From JAFGMQ01 sp036733345 (lineage in GTDB: Bacteria > Desulfobacterota > DSM-4660 > Desulfatiglandales > Desulfatiglandaceae): a stretch of DNA of 64,000 nucleotides. Shown in pieces: positions 26,665-36,900 of the stretch. Both the position numbers and the translations under genes were made by a program. The notes beneath the pieces were generated by a model, which saw only the letters and a list, made by a program, of their open reading frames with translations, had not been told where the DNA came from and made no database searches. Every line of letters begins with the position of its first letter. Within the stretch, counting starts at the first letter, position 1. Location: assembly GCA_036733345.1 (NCBI GenBank), contig DAINAR010000005.1, positions 39,536 to 103,535 on the forward strand. Reading direction: 5' to 3'.

Positions 26665-27093
26665 ATGGCAAAGAAAGTTATAGGAATTGTAAAACTGCAG
26701 GTTAAGGGTGGGCAGGCTAACCCTTCACCGCCAGTAGGCCCGGCGTTAGGGCAACATGGTGTCAATATTGCAGAATTCTGTAAATCATTCAACGCAAGAA
26801 CGCAGGACCAGACGGGGACGATTATCCCTGTTATTATTACAATTTATGCTGACAGGTCCTTTTCTTTTATAACTAAGACACCACCTGCATCTGTACTTTT
26901 GAAACAGGCGGCTCAGATAGCTAAAGGTTCCAGCGAGCCGAACCGTGAGAAGGTCGGAGAGGTTACAAGGCAACAAATAGAGGAAATCGCTAAACTTAAG
27001 TTTGAAGATCTGAATGCCTGGGATTTAAATGGTGCAGTCAAGATCATTGAGGGTACGGCTAGAAGCATGGGTGTAAAGGTGATTGAATCTTAG
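26665..27093 (+). CDS. rplK: 50S ribosomal protein L11
   Basis: The 142-residue protein has the L11 signature (KLQVKGGQANPSPPVGPALG near residue 10, then TKTPPASVLLKQAA). It forms the GTPase-associated centre with 23S rRNA. It is 116 bases after nusG and 19 before rplA. Confidence 0.97.
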   Translation: MAKKVIGIVKLQVKGGQANPSPPVGPALGQHGVNIAEFCKSFNARTQDQTGTIIPVIITIYADRSFSFITKTPPASVLLKQAAQIAKGSSEPNREKVGEVTRQQIEEIAKLKFEDLNAWDLNGAVKIIEGTARSMGVKVIES

Positions 27094-27112
27094 TTCGAGA
27101 GGAAGATTGTAA

Positions 27113-27820
27113 ATGGGAAAAAGAGGAAAAAAATACGCAGAGAAAATCCAGAATATTGATAAGCTTAAGAAATATAATTTTGAAGAGGCGATTCAATTAG
27201 TTCTTGATTGTTCCTATGCCAAATTCGATGAGAGTGTGGATGTGGCCGTAAAATTGGGTGTGGATCCAAGACATGCAGATCAAATGATCCGGGGTGCTGT
27301 AGTTTTACCTAATGGTATTGGGAAAGATGTACGCGTTGCAGTATTTGCCAAAGGTGAAAAAGAAAAGGAAGCACTTGAAGCTGGAGCTGATTACGTAGGC
27401 TCTGAAGATCTAGTAGAGAAGATTCAGGGCGGATGGCTTGAATTTGATAAGGCAATTGCCACCCCTGATATGATGGGAGCGGCAGGAAAACTTGGACGTA
27501 TTCTGGGTCCTAGAGGCATGATGCCTAATGCGAAGCTTGGCACTGTAACTTTTGACGTTGCAAGGGCGGTGAAAGAGGTAAAATCAGGAAAGATTGATTT
27601 TAAAGTTGAAAAAGCGGGAATCGTTCATGCTCCAGTAGGAAAGGTTTCATTTGGCACTAAAAGTCTTTCTGAGAATATTGCTGCGTTTCTTGAGACTATT
27701 CAAAAAATGAAACCATCCACCAGTAAAGGGACATATTTCAGGAGTATAGCAATATCTACAAGTATGGGGCCCGGTATTAAGGTTGATCCTGTATACATTA
27801 AAGAACTTTTCAGGCAGTAA
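27113..27820 (+). CDS. rplA: 50S ribosomal protein L1
   Basis: The 235-residue protein shows the L1 pattern (KFDESVDVAVKLGVDPRHAD, GRILGPRGMMPNAKLGTV). L1 forms the mobile stalk at the tRNA exit side and represses its own operon in many bacteria. GAGAGGAAG precedes the ATG. Confidence 0.97.
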   Translation: MGKRGKKYAEKIQNIDKLKKYNFEEAIQLVLDCSYAKFDESVDVAVKLGVDPRHADQMIRGAVVLPNGIGKDVRVAVFAKGEKEKEALEAGADYVGSEDLVEKIQGGWLEFDKAIATPDMMGAAGKLGRILGPRGMMPNAKLGTVTFDVARAVKEVKSGKIDFKVEKAGIVHAPVGKVSFGTKSLSENIAAFLETIQKMKPSTSKGTYFRSIAISTSMGPGIKVDPVYIKELFRQ

Positions 27821-27978
27821 GACTTTATTGCTTTTTGTTTTTGGGTTCGGAATTCAGCAGATAGCAACATTTTTAGTCAAATCTTAAAATTCAGCATATT
27901 AAGGCTGTAAGTAACTGATATATGGTATTTTACTATATACCTAAGATTTGAATGAGGAGGTTAAAGTTTAAATAGGCA

Positions 27979-28017
27979 GTAACCTAATAATGTAAAATTA
28001 CGAGGTTACAGGTTTTT
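27979..28017 (+). terminator. hairpin with T run upstream of the L10 leader (weak terminator)
   Basis: GTAACCT (27979-27985) pairs perfectly with AGGTTAC (28003-28009), and TTTTT follows a few bases later. The stem is AT-rich, so termination would be partial at best; it could instead be part of the leader fold. Confidence 0.35.
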
Positions 28018-28187
28018 GTCAAAGACAGTAGGTGCTTTGTTGACTAAACCATCCAGGTCCAGTTTATCTATTGAATTAAAGTAGTTAGAAAATACTTTAG
28101 GCCAGTAATTTAAAATCTGGCAAATATGAAGACGCTGGTACTGATTGGGTGGTTTCAGGGCTTAATATTAATGCCTACCGAGACTGA
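28017..28187 (+). promoter_or_regulatory. ribosomal protein L10 leader (autogenous regulation)
   Basis: AAAGACAGTAGGTGCTTTG at 28021-28039 and GCCTACCGAG at 28173-28182 match the two ends of the known L10 leader RNA, which binds L10-L12. GTAGGT and GCCTAC can form the closing helix with one G-U pair. The placement upstream of rplJL fits. The inner helices were not modelled. Confidence 0.72.
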
Positions 28188-28421
28188 TTGTAGCTGTATT
28201 TTGTTATTCGGGAAACAGTTTTTAGAGAATTATTCAGGCTTGGACATACAATATATTGAGTTTAAAGCCAGATCAAATCTGAAATACATCACCTGAAAAT
28301 CCTGCTTTAATCCTGCTTCGGCAGTAATGAGCTTCCGAATAGAGAATCTGTTATTATAGCAACATATTATTCTCCTCTGTCTTTGAACATAATGTTAATT
28401 ATCATTGGAGAGGAGGTGAAC

Positions 28422-28940
28422 ATGAATAAACAAGAAAAGGATAAATTTGTTAACGATTTTAGCCGCCGTCTTAAAGAAGCAGAAGGAGTTTTTCTTGTAA
28501 ATTATCAAGGCCTGAATGTTGATGCTATTAACAGGTTAAGGAACGAACTGAAAAAAACGGGCTCGGAGTTTCATGTGGCAAAGAACAGGCTTTTGAAACT
28601 TGCAAGCAAAGAAACCGACACCGAATTAATTCAGGATTACATGAAAGGTCCTTCAGCCATAGCGCTCGCCTATGATGACGTAATTAGTCCTGCAAAGGTT
28701 TTTGTAGATTTCTCAAAAAGTTATGAACAACTGAAAATTAAGTGTGGACAGATTTCCGGCAGGGTTTTAGACAAGGATGCCATCAAAAGACTGGCAGAAT
28801 TGCCGGGAAGAGATGTGCTTTTGGCACAGGTTTTGGCTGCAATGAAGTCTGTTCCTGGTTCTTTTGTTAATGTTTTAGGGGCGGTTATCAGAAATCTGTT
28901 AAATGTGTTAAAAGCTATAGAAGACCAGATGGATAAATAG
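28422..28940 (+). CDS. rplJ: 50S ribosomal protein L10
   Basis: The 172-residue protein has the L10 N-terminal RNA-binding domain (VFLVNYQGLNVDAINRLRNELKKTG) and a C-terminal helix for L7/L12 binding. The ATG at 28422 is chosen over an upstream in-frame ATG because GGAGAGGAGGTGA lies directly before it. rplL follows. Confidence 0.96.
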   Translation: MNKQEKDKFVNDFSRRLKEAEGVFLVNYQGLNVDAINRLRNELKKTGSEFHVAKNRLLKLASKETDTELIQDYMKGPSAIALAYDDVISPAKVFVDFSKSYEQLKIKCGQISGRVLDKDAIKRLAELPGRDVLLAQVLAAMKSVPGSFVNVLGAVIRNLLNVLKAIEDQMDK

Positions 28941-28997
28941 CTTTTTTAACCATTAGTTATGTTATTTCATTTAGTTATTATGGAGGTCTAAAGATAA

Positions 28998-29384
28998 ATG
29001 GCAGCAAACATAAGTAAAGAAGATGTGATTGATTTTATATCGAATATGACAGTTCTCGAACTTTCGGAATTAGTGAAAGAGCTTGAGGAAAAATTTGGCG
29101 TGACCGCAGCAGCCCCTGTTGCCGTCGGTGGATTTGCTCCGACTGCTCAGGCTGAAGAAGAGGTCGCAGAACAAACGGAGTTTAATGTTATTTTGACTTC
29201 AGTTGGCGATAAAAAGATCCAGGTTATTAAGGTAGTCCGTGCTGTCACAGGCTTAGGTCTAAAAGAAGCCAAGGAAGTAGTAGATGGTGCTCCCAACCCT
29301 GTCAAAGAGGGTGTTCCAAAGGATGAAGCGGAAGATATAAAGAATCAACTTGAAGAAGCAGGCGCTTCTGTCGAGATTAAATAG
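28998..29384 (+). CDS. rplL: 50S ribosomal protein L7/L12
   Basis: The 128-residue protein has the N-terminal dimerisation helix, an Ala-rich hinge (TAAAPVAVGGFAPTAQAEEE) and the factor-binding domain (KIQVIKVVRAVTGLGLKEAK). It forms the stalk that recruits translational GTPases. ATGGAGG lies upstream but that ATG meets a stop after three codons. Confidence 0.97.
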   Translation: MAANISKEDVIDFISNMTVLELSELVKELEEKFGVTAAAPVAVGGFAPTAQAEEEVAEQTEFNVILTSVGDKKIQVIKVVRAVTGLGLKEAKEVVDGAPNPVKEGVPKDEAEDIKNQLEEAGASVEIK

Positions 29385-29751
29385 ATATGTTTTAATTCGG
29401 AGGCTGCGTCAGTATTGGTAAAAATATAATGGCGTAATGCCTCCAAAATAAATTTTATTGTTTTGGGAATGCCTACGTAAGCATTGATGAAGTCGTTAAG
29501 AAACATCAAATGAGACGGTTCAGTAAAAAGCTGAAATGGAATTGTAAATCAGGTCTGATAACCTTATAAAATTGATGGCATAAAACGATGTGCCGGTATA
29601 CATTCAGGAATGTTGCCGACTTAACTGGATGTCAAACAGATTGTTTAAGGAATGCAAGGCCTTTGCTTGACTTTTTATAAAGATGTCAGTGTCCAAGCAA
29701 CAAAGTTATTTTCCCAGACAAATTAAATATAATATATTCTGAGGAATTTTT
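29385..29751 (+). other. 367-bp rplL-rpoB spacer
   Basis: No gene is seen. GGAGGC (29399-29404) can pair with GCCTCC (29439-29444) soon after rplL, a possible processing or attenuation hairpin as known between these genes in other bacteria. The remaining 300 bases show nothing I can name. Confidence 0.45.
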
Positions 29752-32700
29752 ATGCCAGAAAAAGATGGTGTTATTAAAAGGGCGAGAAGATCTTTTGGCA
29801 AGATCGAGAAAGTTGTGGATATCCCGAGTTTGATAGAAATGCAAAAGGGTTCTTATGAAAGGCTTTTGCAAAAGGATGTACTGCCTGAGGACCGTGAGGA
29901 TATAGGTCTCCAGGCTGCATTTAAGAGTGTTTTTCCAATCCATGATTTTACAGGCACTTCTTCTTTGGAGTTTGTTAAATACACTTTTGAAGACATCAAA
30001 TATGATGAAGAAGATTGCTTGAACAAAGGTTTAAATTATGAGGCTCCTGTTAAACTGACAGTTAGACTGGTTGTGTTTGATATTCAAGACGCCACAGGCG
30101 CAAAGAGCATCAGGGATATCAAGGAACAGGAAATTTATTTTGGGACTCTTCCAATGATGACTGACAGGGGAACCTTTATCATTCATGGAACGGAAAGGGT
30201 GGTTGTCAGCCAGTTACATCGTTCTCCTGGTGTTTTTTTTGATCACGACGGCGGGAAAACACATGCAAGCGGAAAACTTCTTTATTCCGCACGGATTATT
30301 CCTTTGCGGGGATCCTGGCTTGATTTTGAATTTGATCCTAAGGATCTCTTGTATGTTCGTATTGACAGAAGAAGAAAGTTTCCGGTCACAATTCTTTTAA
30401 AGGCCCTCGGATACACGAGTAATGAGATTCTACACTATTTTTATAAAACGGAAAAAATCTCTATTGAAAAAGACGGCTTTTCACGCGAGGCCAAGATAGA
30501 CAATCTATACCAGAAGAAAATTTCCAGGCCGATTATTGATACCAGGACAGGAGAAGTTTTAGCCCAGAAAGGTGAGAAATACACAAAACGATTACATCAA
30601 ATTCTTAAATCAGTCGGGATATTAAGTATTCCGGTCGATTTTGAAGATATTGAAGGTAGAGTGATTGCAAATGATATAGTTAATCCTGAAACAGGTGAGG
30701 TTTTAATAGAAGGAAATCGGCCTATTAAAAATGAAGTTATTGAAACAGCAAGGCATAATGGTATTTCTGAAATTGAATGCCTTGTTCTGGATGCACATGG
30801 CGTAAGCACAACAATCAGAGATACCATGCTTCTGGATAAAATTGATCTTCCTGATGAAGCGATACTCGATATTTACAGAAAAATGAGACCAAGCAGCCCT
30901 CCTACTCAGGATGTTGCAAATAACTTTTTAAACAATTTATTCTTTAATAATGACACTTATGATCTATCAAAGGTAGGCAGGCTTAAGTTGAACTACCGTC
31001 TAAATGTTGACGTCCCATTAGATGTTCGCACGTTAAGAAAGGATGATATCTTCTATACAGTTGAGGAATTGATACGACTAAAAAATGCTCAGGCACTGGT
31101 TGATGATATTGACAACCTCGGCAATCGCCGTGTAAGGGCCGTTGGTGAATTGCTGGCGAATCAGTATAGAATTGGACTTGTTAGAATGGAGAGAGCCATT
31201 AAGGAAAGGATGAGCCTTCAAGAAGTTGAGACATTAATGCCTCACGATTTGGTCAATTCGAAGCCTGTATCGGCAGTTGTCAAGGAGTTTTTTGGTACAA
31301 GCCAGCTATCACAATTTATGGATCAGACAAATCCGTTATCTGAGGTCACCCATAAGCGAAGATTAAGTGCTTTAGGTCCAGGAGGTTTGACAAGAGAAAG
31401 AGCTGGTTTTGAGGTTCGAGATGTTCACCCTACTCATTATGGAAGAATATGCCCGATTGAAACTCCTGAAGGTCCAAATATCGGCTTGATTGTATCTCTA
31501 AGTACTTTCGCAAGAGTTAACGAGTTTGGCTTTATTGAAACACCTTACAGAAAGGTTAAAGATGGTGTTGCATTAAGGGAAATTGAGTTTTTGTCTGCTC
31601 TTGACGAAAAGGAATATCCGATTGCCCAGGCTAATGCTCCTCTGGATCAGGATGGCAGTTTTCTGAGAGAGGAGGCTGCCGTACGTATTGAAGGGGAGGC
31701 TGGAAAGACACCAATTCATGATGTTAAATATATGGACGTATCTCCGGACCAGCTTGTAAGCGTTTCAGCTTCTTTAATTCCTTTCCTGGAGCATGACGAT
31801 GCAAACAGGGCTCTTATGGGTTCAAATATGCAGAGGCAGGCTGTTCCTCTTATGGGCGCGAAAGCCCCGTTAGTTGGAACTGGAATTGAAAGTGTGGTAG
31901 CGCGCGATTCAGGCGTATCTGTCATTGCCAGAAGGGATGGGCTGGTTGAGGACGTTGATGCATCCCGTATTGTAATCAGATACACGGGTGATTTGGAAAA
32001 AAATGAGCCTGAGGTCGAAGTTTACAGATTAATAAAGTTCAAGAGGTCAAATCAGAATAGTTGCTATACGCAGAAACCAATCGTCAGAAAAGGTGATGTG
32101 GTAAAAAAAGGCCAGATTATTGCCGACGGCCCGGCATGTGAATTTGGTGAACTTGCATTAGGACAGAATGTAATGGTCGCATTTATGTCATGGGGCGGGT
32201 ATAATTTTGAGGATTCCATTCTTATTAGTGAAAGGGTTGTAAAAGAGGATATATATACATCTATCCATATTGAAGAATTTGAGGTTGTATCCAGGGATAC
32301 AAAATTAGGAAAAGAAGAGATAACAAGGGATATCCCAAATGTAGGCGAGGAAGCACTTAAAAACCTGGATGAAAGTGGGATAATAAGAATCGGCGCGGAA
32401 ATAAAGGCAGGGGATATCTTAGTCGGTAAGGTTACACCAAAAGGTGAGACCCAGTTATCTCCGGAGGAGAAGCTGCTAAGAGCGATATTTGGAGATAAGG
32501 CTGGAGACGTAAAGGATACATCTCTGCGTGTTCCGCCCGGAGTATATGGTACAGCAATTGATGCTAAGGTGTTTTTCAGCAGAGGTGTTGAAAAAGACCA
32601 GAGGAGTATCGCTATTGAGGCCGACGAGGCGCAGAGGCTCAGGAAAGATCTTCAGGATGAAATTGACGTTATTGCAGCTGTTACGAAGGAAAAGATTAAG

Positions 32701-33864
32701 TATCATCTTGTTGGAGCAAAACTGAAGACAGAGTTGCGTGATAAGGATACAGAAAGTGTCCTTATGCGTGCCAATAAAACGATACAACCGGAAGATATAG
32801 ACAGGATTCCAATTGAGAACTGGACAGACGCAGATTTGAAATCAGATATGGATACTATTGAAGCACTTGAGGCAATTATTGAAAAGTATTCCACAAAGGT
32901 TTCAGAGATCACTGAACAAATAGAGGAAAAAATAGAAAGGCTCAGCTATGGTGACGATTTGGCACCGGGCGTTATCAAGATGGTAAAAATCTATGTTGCA
33001 GTGAAACGCAAACTATCTGTGGGAGACAAAATGGCAGGAAGACATGGTAATAAAGGTGTTTTATCAAGAGTTCTTCCTGTTGAGGATATGCCATATTTTG
33101 CTGATGGAACAGCAGTGGATATTATTCTTAACCCTTTAGGTGTGCCATCGAGAATGAATGTTGGTCAGGTTTTGGAAACTCACCTGGGCTGGGCCTCTGT
33201 TGAATTAGGCAGAAAAATCGGAGAGCTGCTGGATAAAATAGGTAATGTTGATGAGTTGAAACAGAAGCTCAAGGATTTGTTCCCAAAAAAACAGTATGAA
33301 AACTATTTCGATAATATCAGTGACGAACACCTTTTCAGGAATGCTGAGTTGCTGAAAAATGGGATTCCGATGGCATCCCCTGTATTTGATGGTGCGGAAG
33401 AGGATGAAATCAAGAAGTTCCTGGAGGAGGCCGGGCTGCCCTTAACAGGACAGACGATACTTTATGACGGTAGGACAGGTGAACCATTTGATCAGAAGAT
33501 AACCGTGGGTATAATGTATATAATGAAGCTGCATCACCTGGTTGATGATAAGCTGCACGCTCGTTCCATAGGGCCTTATTCGCTTGTAACTCAGCAGCCT
33601 CTGGGAGGAAAGGCACAATTTGGCGGCCAGAGACTGGGTGAGATGGAAGTGTGGGCTATGGAGGCATATGGTGCAGCATATACTTTGCAGGAGTTTTTAA
33701 CAGTGAAGTCGGATGATGTAGCTGGCAGAACCCGCATGTATGAAAGAATCGTAAAGGGTAATAATGTCCTTGAAGCAGGCCTTCCTGAGTCATTCAAGGT
33801 GCTTATGAAGGAATTACAGAGCCTGGGCCTTGATATCCAGGTTTTCGAGGATAGCCAAGGTTAA
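29752..33864 (+). CDS. rpoB: RNA polymerase beta subunit
   Basis: The 1370-residue protein has the standard RpoB blocks: the rifampicin region ([33 protein letters not shown]), [30 protein letters not shown] and the C-terminal [21 protein letters not shown]-like stretch (here ...[11 protein letters not shown]). The rifampicin-region residues I can read are the usual sensitive ones (Q, D, H, S). GAGGA lies before the ATG. rpoC follows after 74 bases. Confidence 0.98.
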   Translation: [1370 protein letters not shown]

Positions 33865-33938
33865 GGTTTATAACTGTCCATTTAGCAACAAAGTTTAAGC
33901 TGCGAAAGTAAACAGCAAAGAGGATAAGGAGAGAAACA

Positions 33939-36900
33939 TTGGAAGAATTATATAGTTTCTTTGCCAAGCCAAAGGATCCGTCAAGTTTTAATGCTGTAAA
34001 GATCTCTTTGGCCTCGCCGGAAAAGATCAGAGAGTGGTCTTATGGTGAGGTTAAAAAACCTGAAACAATTAATTACAGGACTTTCAAGCCGGAAAGGGAT
34101 GGCCTTTTTTGTTCCAAAATATTCGGTCCGATAAAGGACTATGAATGCAATTGCGGAAAATATAAGAGGATGAAACATCGCGGAATTGTATGCGAAAAGT
34201 GCGGTGTTGAAGTAATACAGAGCAAGGTCAGACGTGAACGTATGGGGCATATTGAACTTGCCGCCCCTGTTGCACATATCTGGTTTTTGAAATGTCTTCC
34301 TTCTAAGGTGGGCAATATCCTTGATTTGACTTTAAAAGATCTCGAGAGAGTTCTTTATTTTGAGGCTTATATTGTTATTGATCCAAAAGATACACCTCTT
34401 GAGAAAGGTTCTCTTTTGACTGATGAACAACTTCAGCAGGCAAGAGAAAGCTATGGGGACCGATTTGAAGCTGGTATTGGAGCGGAAGCCATACAGGCCA
34501 TGCTCAGAAGTGTTAACCTTGATGATCTTTATGAATCACTCAGGGTTGAGATGGCAACCAGTAAGTCGGATGCAAAACGCAAAAAGATTGCAAAACGACT
34601 CAAAATTATTGATGCATTCAGGGAATCAAAAAACCGGCCTGAATGGTTGATTATGGATGTTATTCCGGTTTTACCTCCAGATCTCAGACCGCTCGTCCCT
34701 CTCGACGGAGGTCGTTTTGCAACTTCTGATTTGAATGATCTTTACAGAAGGGTGATAAACAGGAATAACAGGCTGAAAAGGCTGCTGGAACTCAATGCCC
34801 CCGACATAATTATCAGAAATGAAAAAAGAATGCTTCAGGAGTCAGTAGATGTCCTGTTTGATAACGGGAGAAGAGGAAAGGTTGTTACCGGTGCAAATAA
34901 AAGGCCATTTAAATCTTTAAGTGACATGCTGAAAGGCAAACAGGGAAGATTCAGACAAAATTTGCTTGGAAAACGTGTGGATTATTCAGGTCGCTCTGTA
35001 ATTGTTGTTGGCCCTGATCTTCGTTTGCATCAATGTGGACTTCCTAAAAAGATGGCATTGGAGATCTTTAAGCCTTTCATCTATAACAAACTGGATGAAA
35101 AGGGGCTTATTACAAGCATTAAAAGTGCGAAAAAAATGGTAGAGAGAGAAACACCGGAGGTCTGGGATGCATTAGACGAAGTGGTAAGAGAATACTGTAT
35201 CCTTCTGAACAGGGCTCCGACTTTGCACAGGTTGGGGATACAGGCCTTTGAGCCCATACTTATTGAGGGTAAGGCCATTCAGCTTCACCCCCTTGTATGT
35301 ACAGCATTTAATGCGGACTTTGACGGTGACCAGATGGCTGTTCATGTGCCTTTGTCTATTGAGGCACAGATTGAAGCAAGGGTTTTGATGATGTCCACAA
35401 ATAATATTCTATCCCCTGCTAACGGAGAACCCATTATTGTTCCAAGCCAGGATATTGTTCTGGGGATATATTATCTTACAAGAGAGAAGCCTTTCTGCAA
35501 AGGGGAAGGCAAAATATTTTCCAATCCCAAAGAGGTTAGAATCGCCTATGACGCAGGTGAGCTCGATTTGCATGCCTCAATTAAAGTCAGAATTCACGGA
35601 CAGATATATGAGACGACCACAGGACGGATTTTTCTTTATGAGATCCTGCCTGAATCCCTTCCTTTTGAACTTTTAAATAAGGTTATGTCTAAAAAGGAAC
35701 TGCGGAACCTGATAAACGAGTCCTATCGCAGGGCAGGCATCAAGACTACCGTTATACTGGCAGATAGACTTAAAGATATGGGCTACAAGTATGCTACTCT
35801 TTCCGGGATATCAATTTCAATGAAAGATATGGTAATTCCCTCAAAAAAAAGCCAGATTATTGAAAAGGCCGAAAATGAAGCAAAAAAGATCGAGGATCAG
35901 TATATAAGCGGATTGATTACAGATGGAGAGAAATATAATAAGGTCGTTGATATCTGGTCCCAGTCAACTGAAGATGTTGCAGCTGAGATGATGAAAGAGA
36001 TGGCAGTTGAAGTGGTGGAAGATCCAGAAAAAGGGAAGACAGAGGTTGGCAGCTTTAATTCTATCTATATGATGTCTGATTCCGGTGCAAGGGGGAGTAA
36101 AGACCAAACCAGACAGTTGGCAGGTATGCGCGGACTGATGGCAAAGCCTTCGGGAGAAATTATTGAAACGCCTATTACATCAAATTTCAGAGAAGGCCTG
36201 ACAGTTCTGCAGTATTTCATATCCACTCATGGAGCAAGGAAAGGTTTGGCTGATACGGCATTAAAAACAGCAAATTCAGGCTATTTAACCCGAAGGCTTG
36301 TCGATGTGGCTCAAGATGCGATAATTACTCAAGAAGACTGTGGCACCATGGATGGTATATGGGTGGATACTCTTGTGGAAGCCGGTGAAATTCTCCAGAG
36401 GGTTGGTGAACGTATTTTAGGCCGAGTTGCACTTCAGGATATAGTTGACCCGGTTACAGGCGAATTGCTTGTTAGTGCTAATGAAGAAATTAATGAAGAA
36501 AAGGTGGCAAGGATAGAGAATGCAGGTATAGAAAAGGTCAATATCAGGTCTGTATTGACGTGCGAATCAAAACGTGGTGTATGCAAGAAATGTTACGGAA
36601 GGGACCTGGCTCACGGCCATGAAGTAAATATCGGCGAAGCCGTTGGTATTGTTGCGGCCCAGTCAATAGGTGAACCGGGAACTCAGCTTACCATGAGGAC
36701 ATTCCATATCGGCGGTACAGCAAGTAAGCGTGTTGAGCAGTCAACAATACACCCAAGAAATCAGGGCCAGATAAAATTCATTAACCTGAAAACGGTTGAA
36801 AATCAAGAAGGTAATCTCGTCGTAATGAACCGAAATGGTGAAATCGCTATTTTAGGGAAAGGCGGGAGAGAAGTAGAGCGTTATCCTCTTTTATACGGGG

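Larger units (their letters stand above)
27821..28421 (+). other. 601-bp leader region between rplA and rplJ
   Basis: No gene is visible. The region contains a hairpin followed by five T (27979-28017) and then an L10-leader-like block (28017-28187). The 230 bases after that block, up to the rplJ ribosome site, show no clear feature. Confidence 0.6.
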
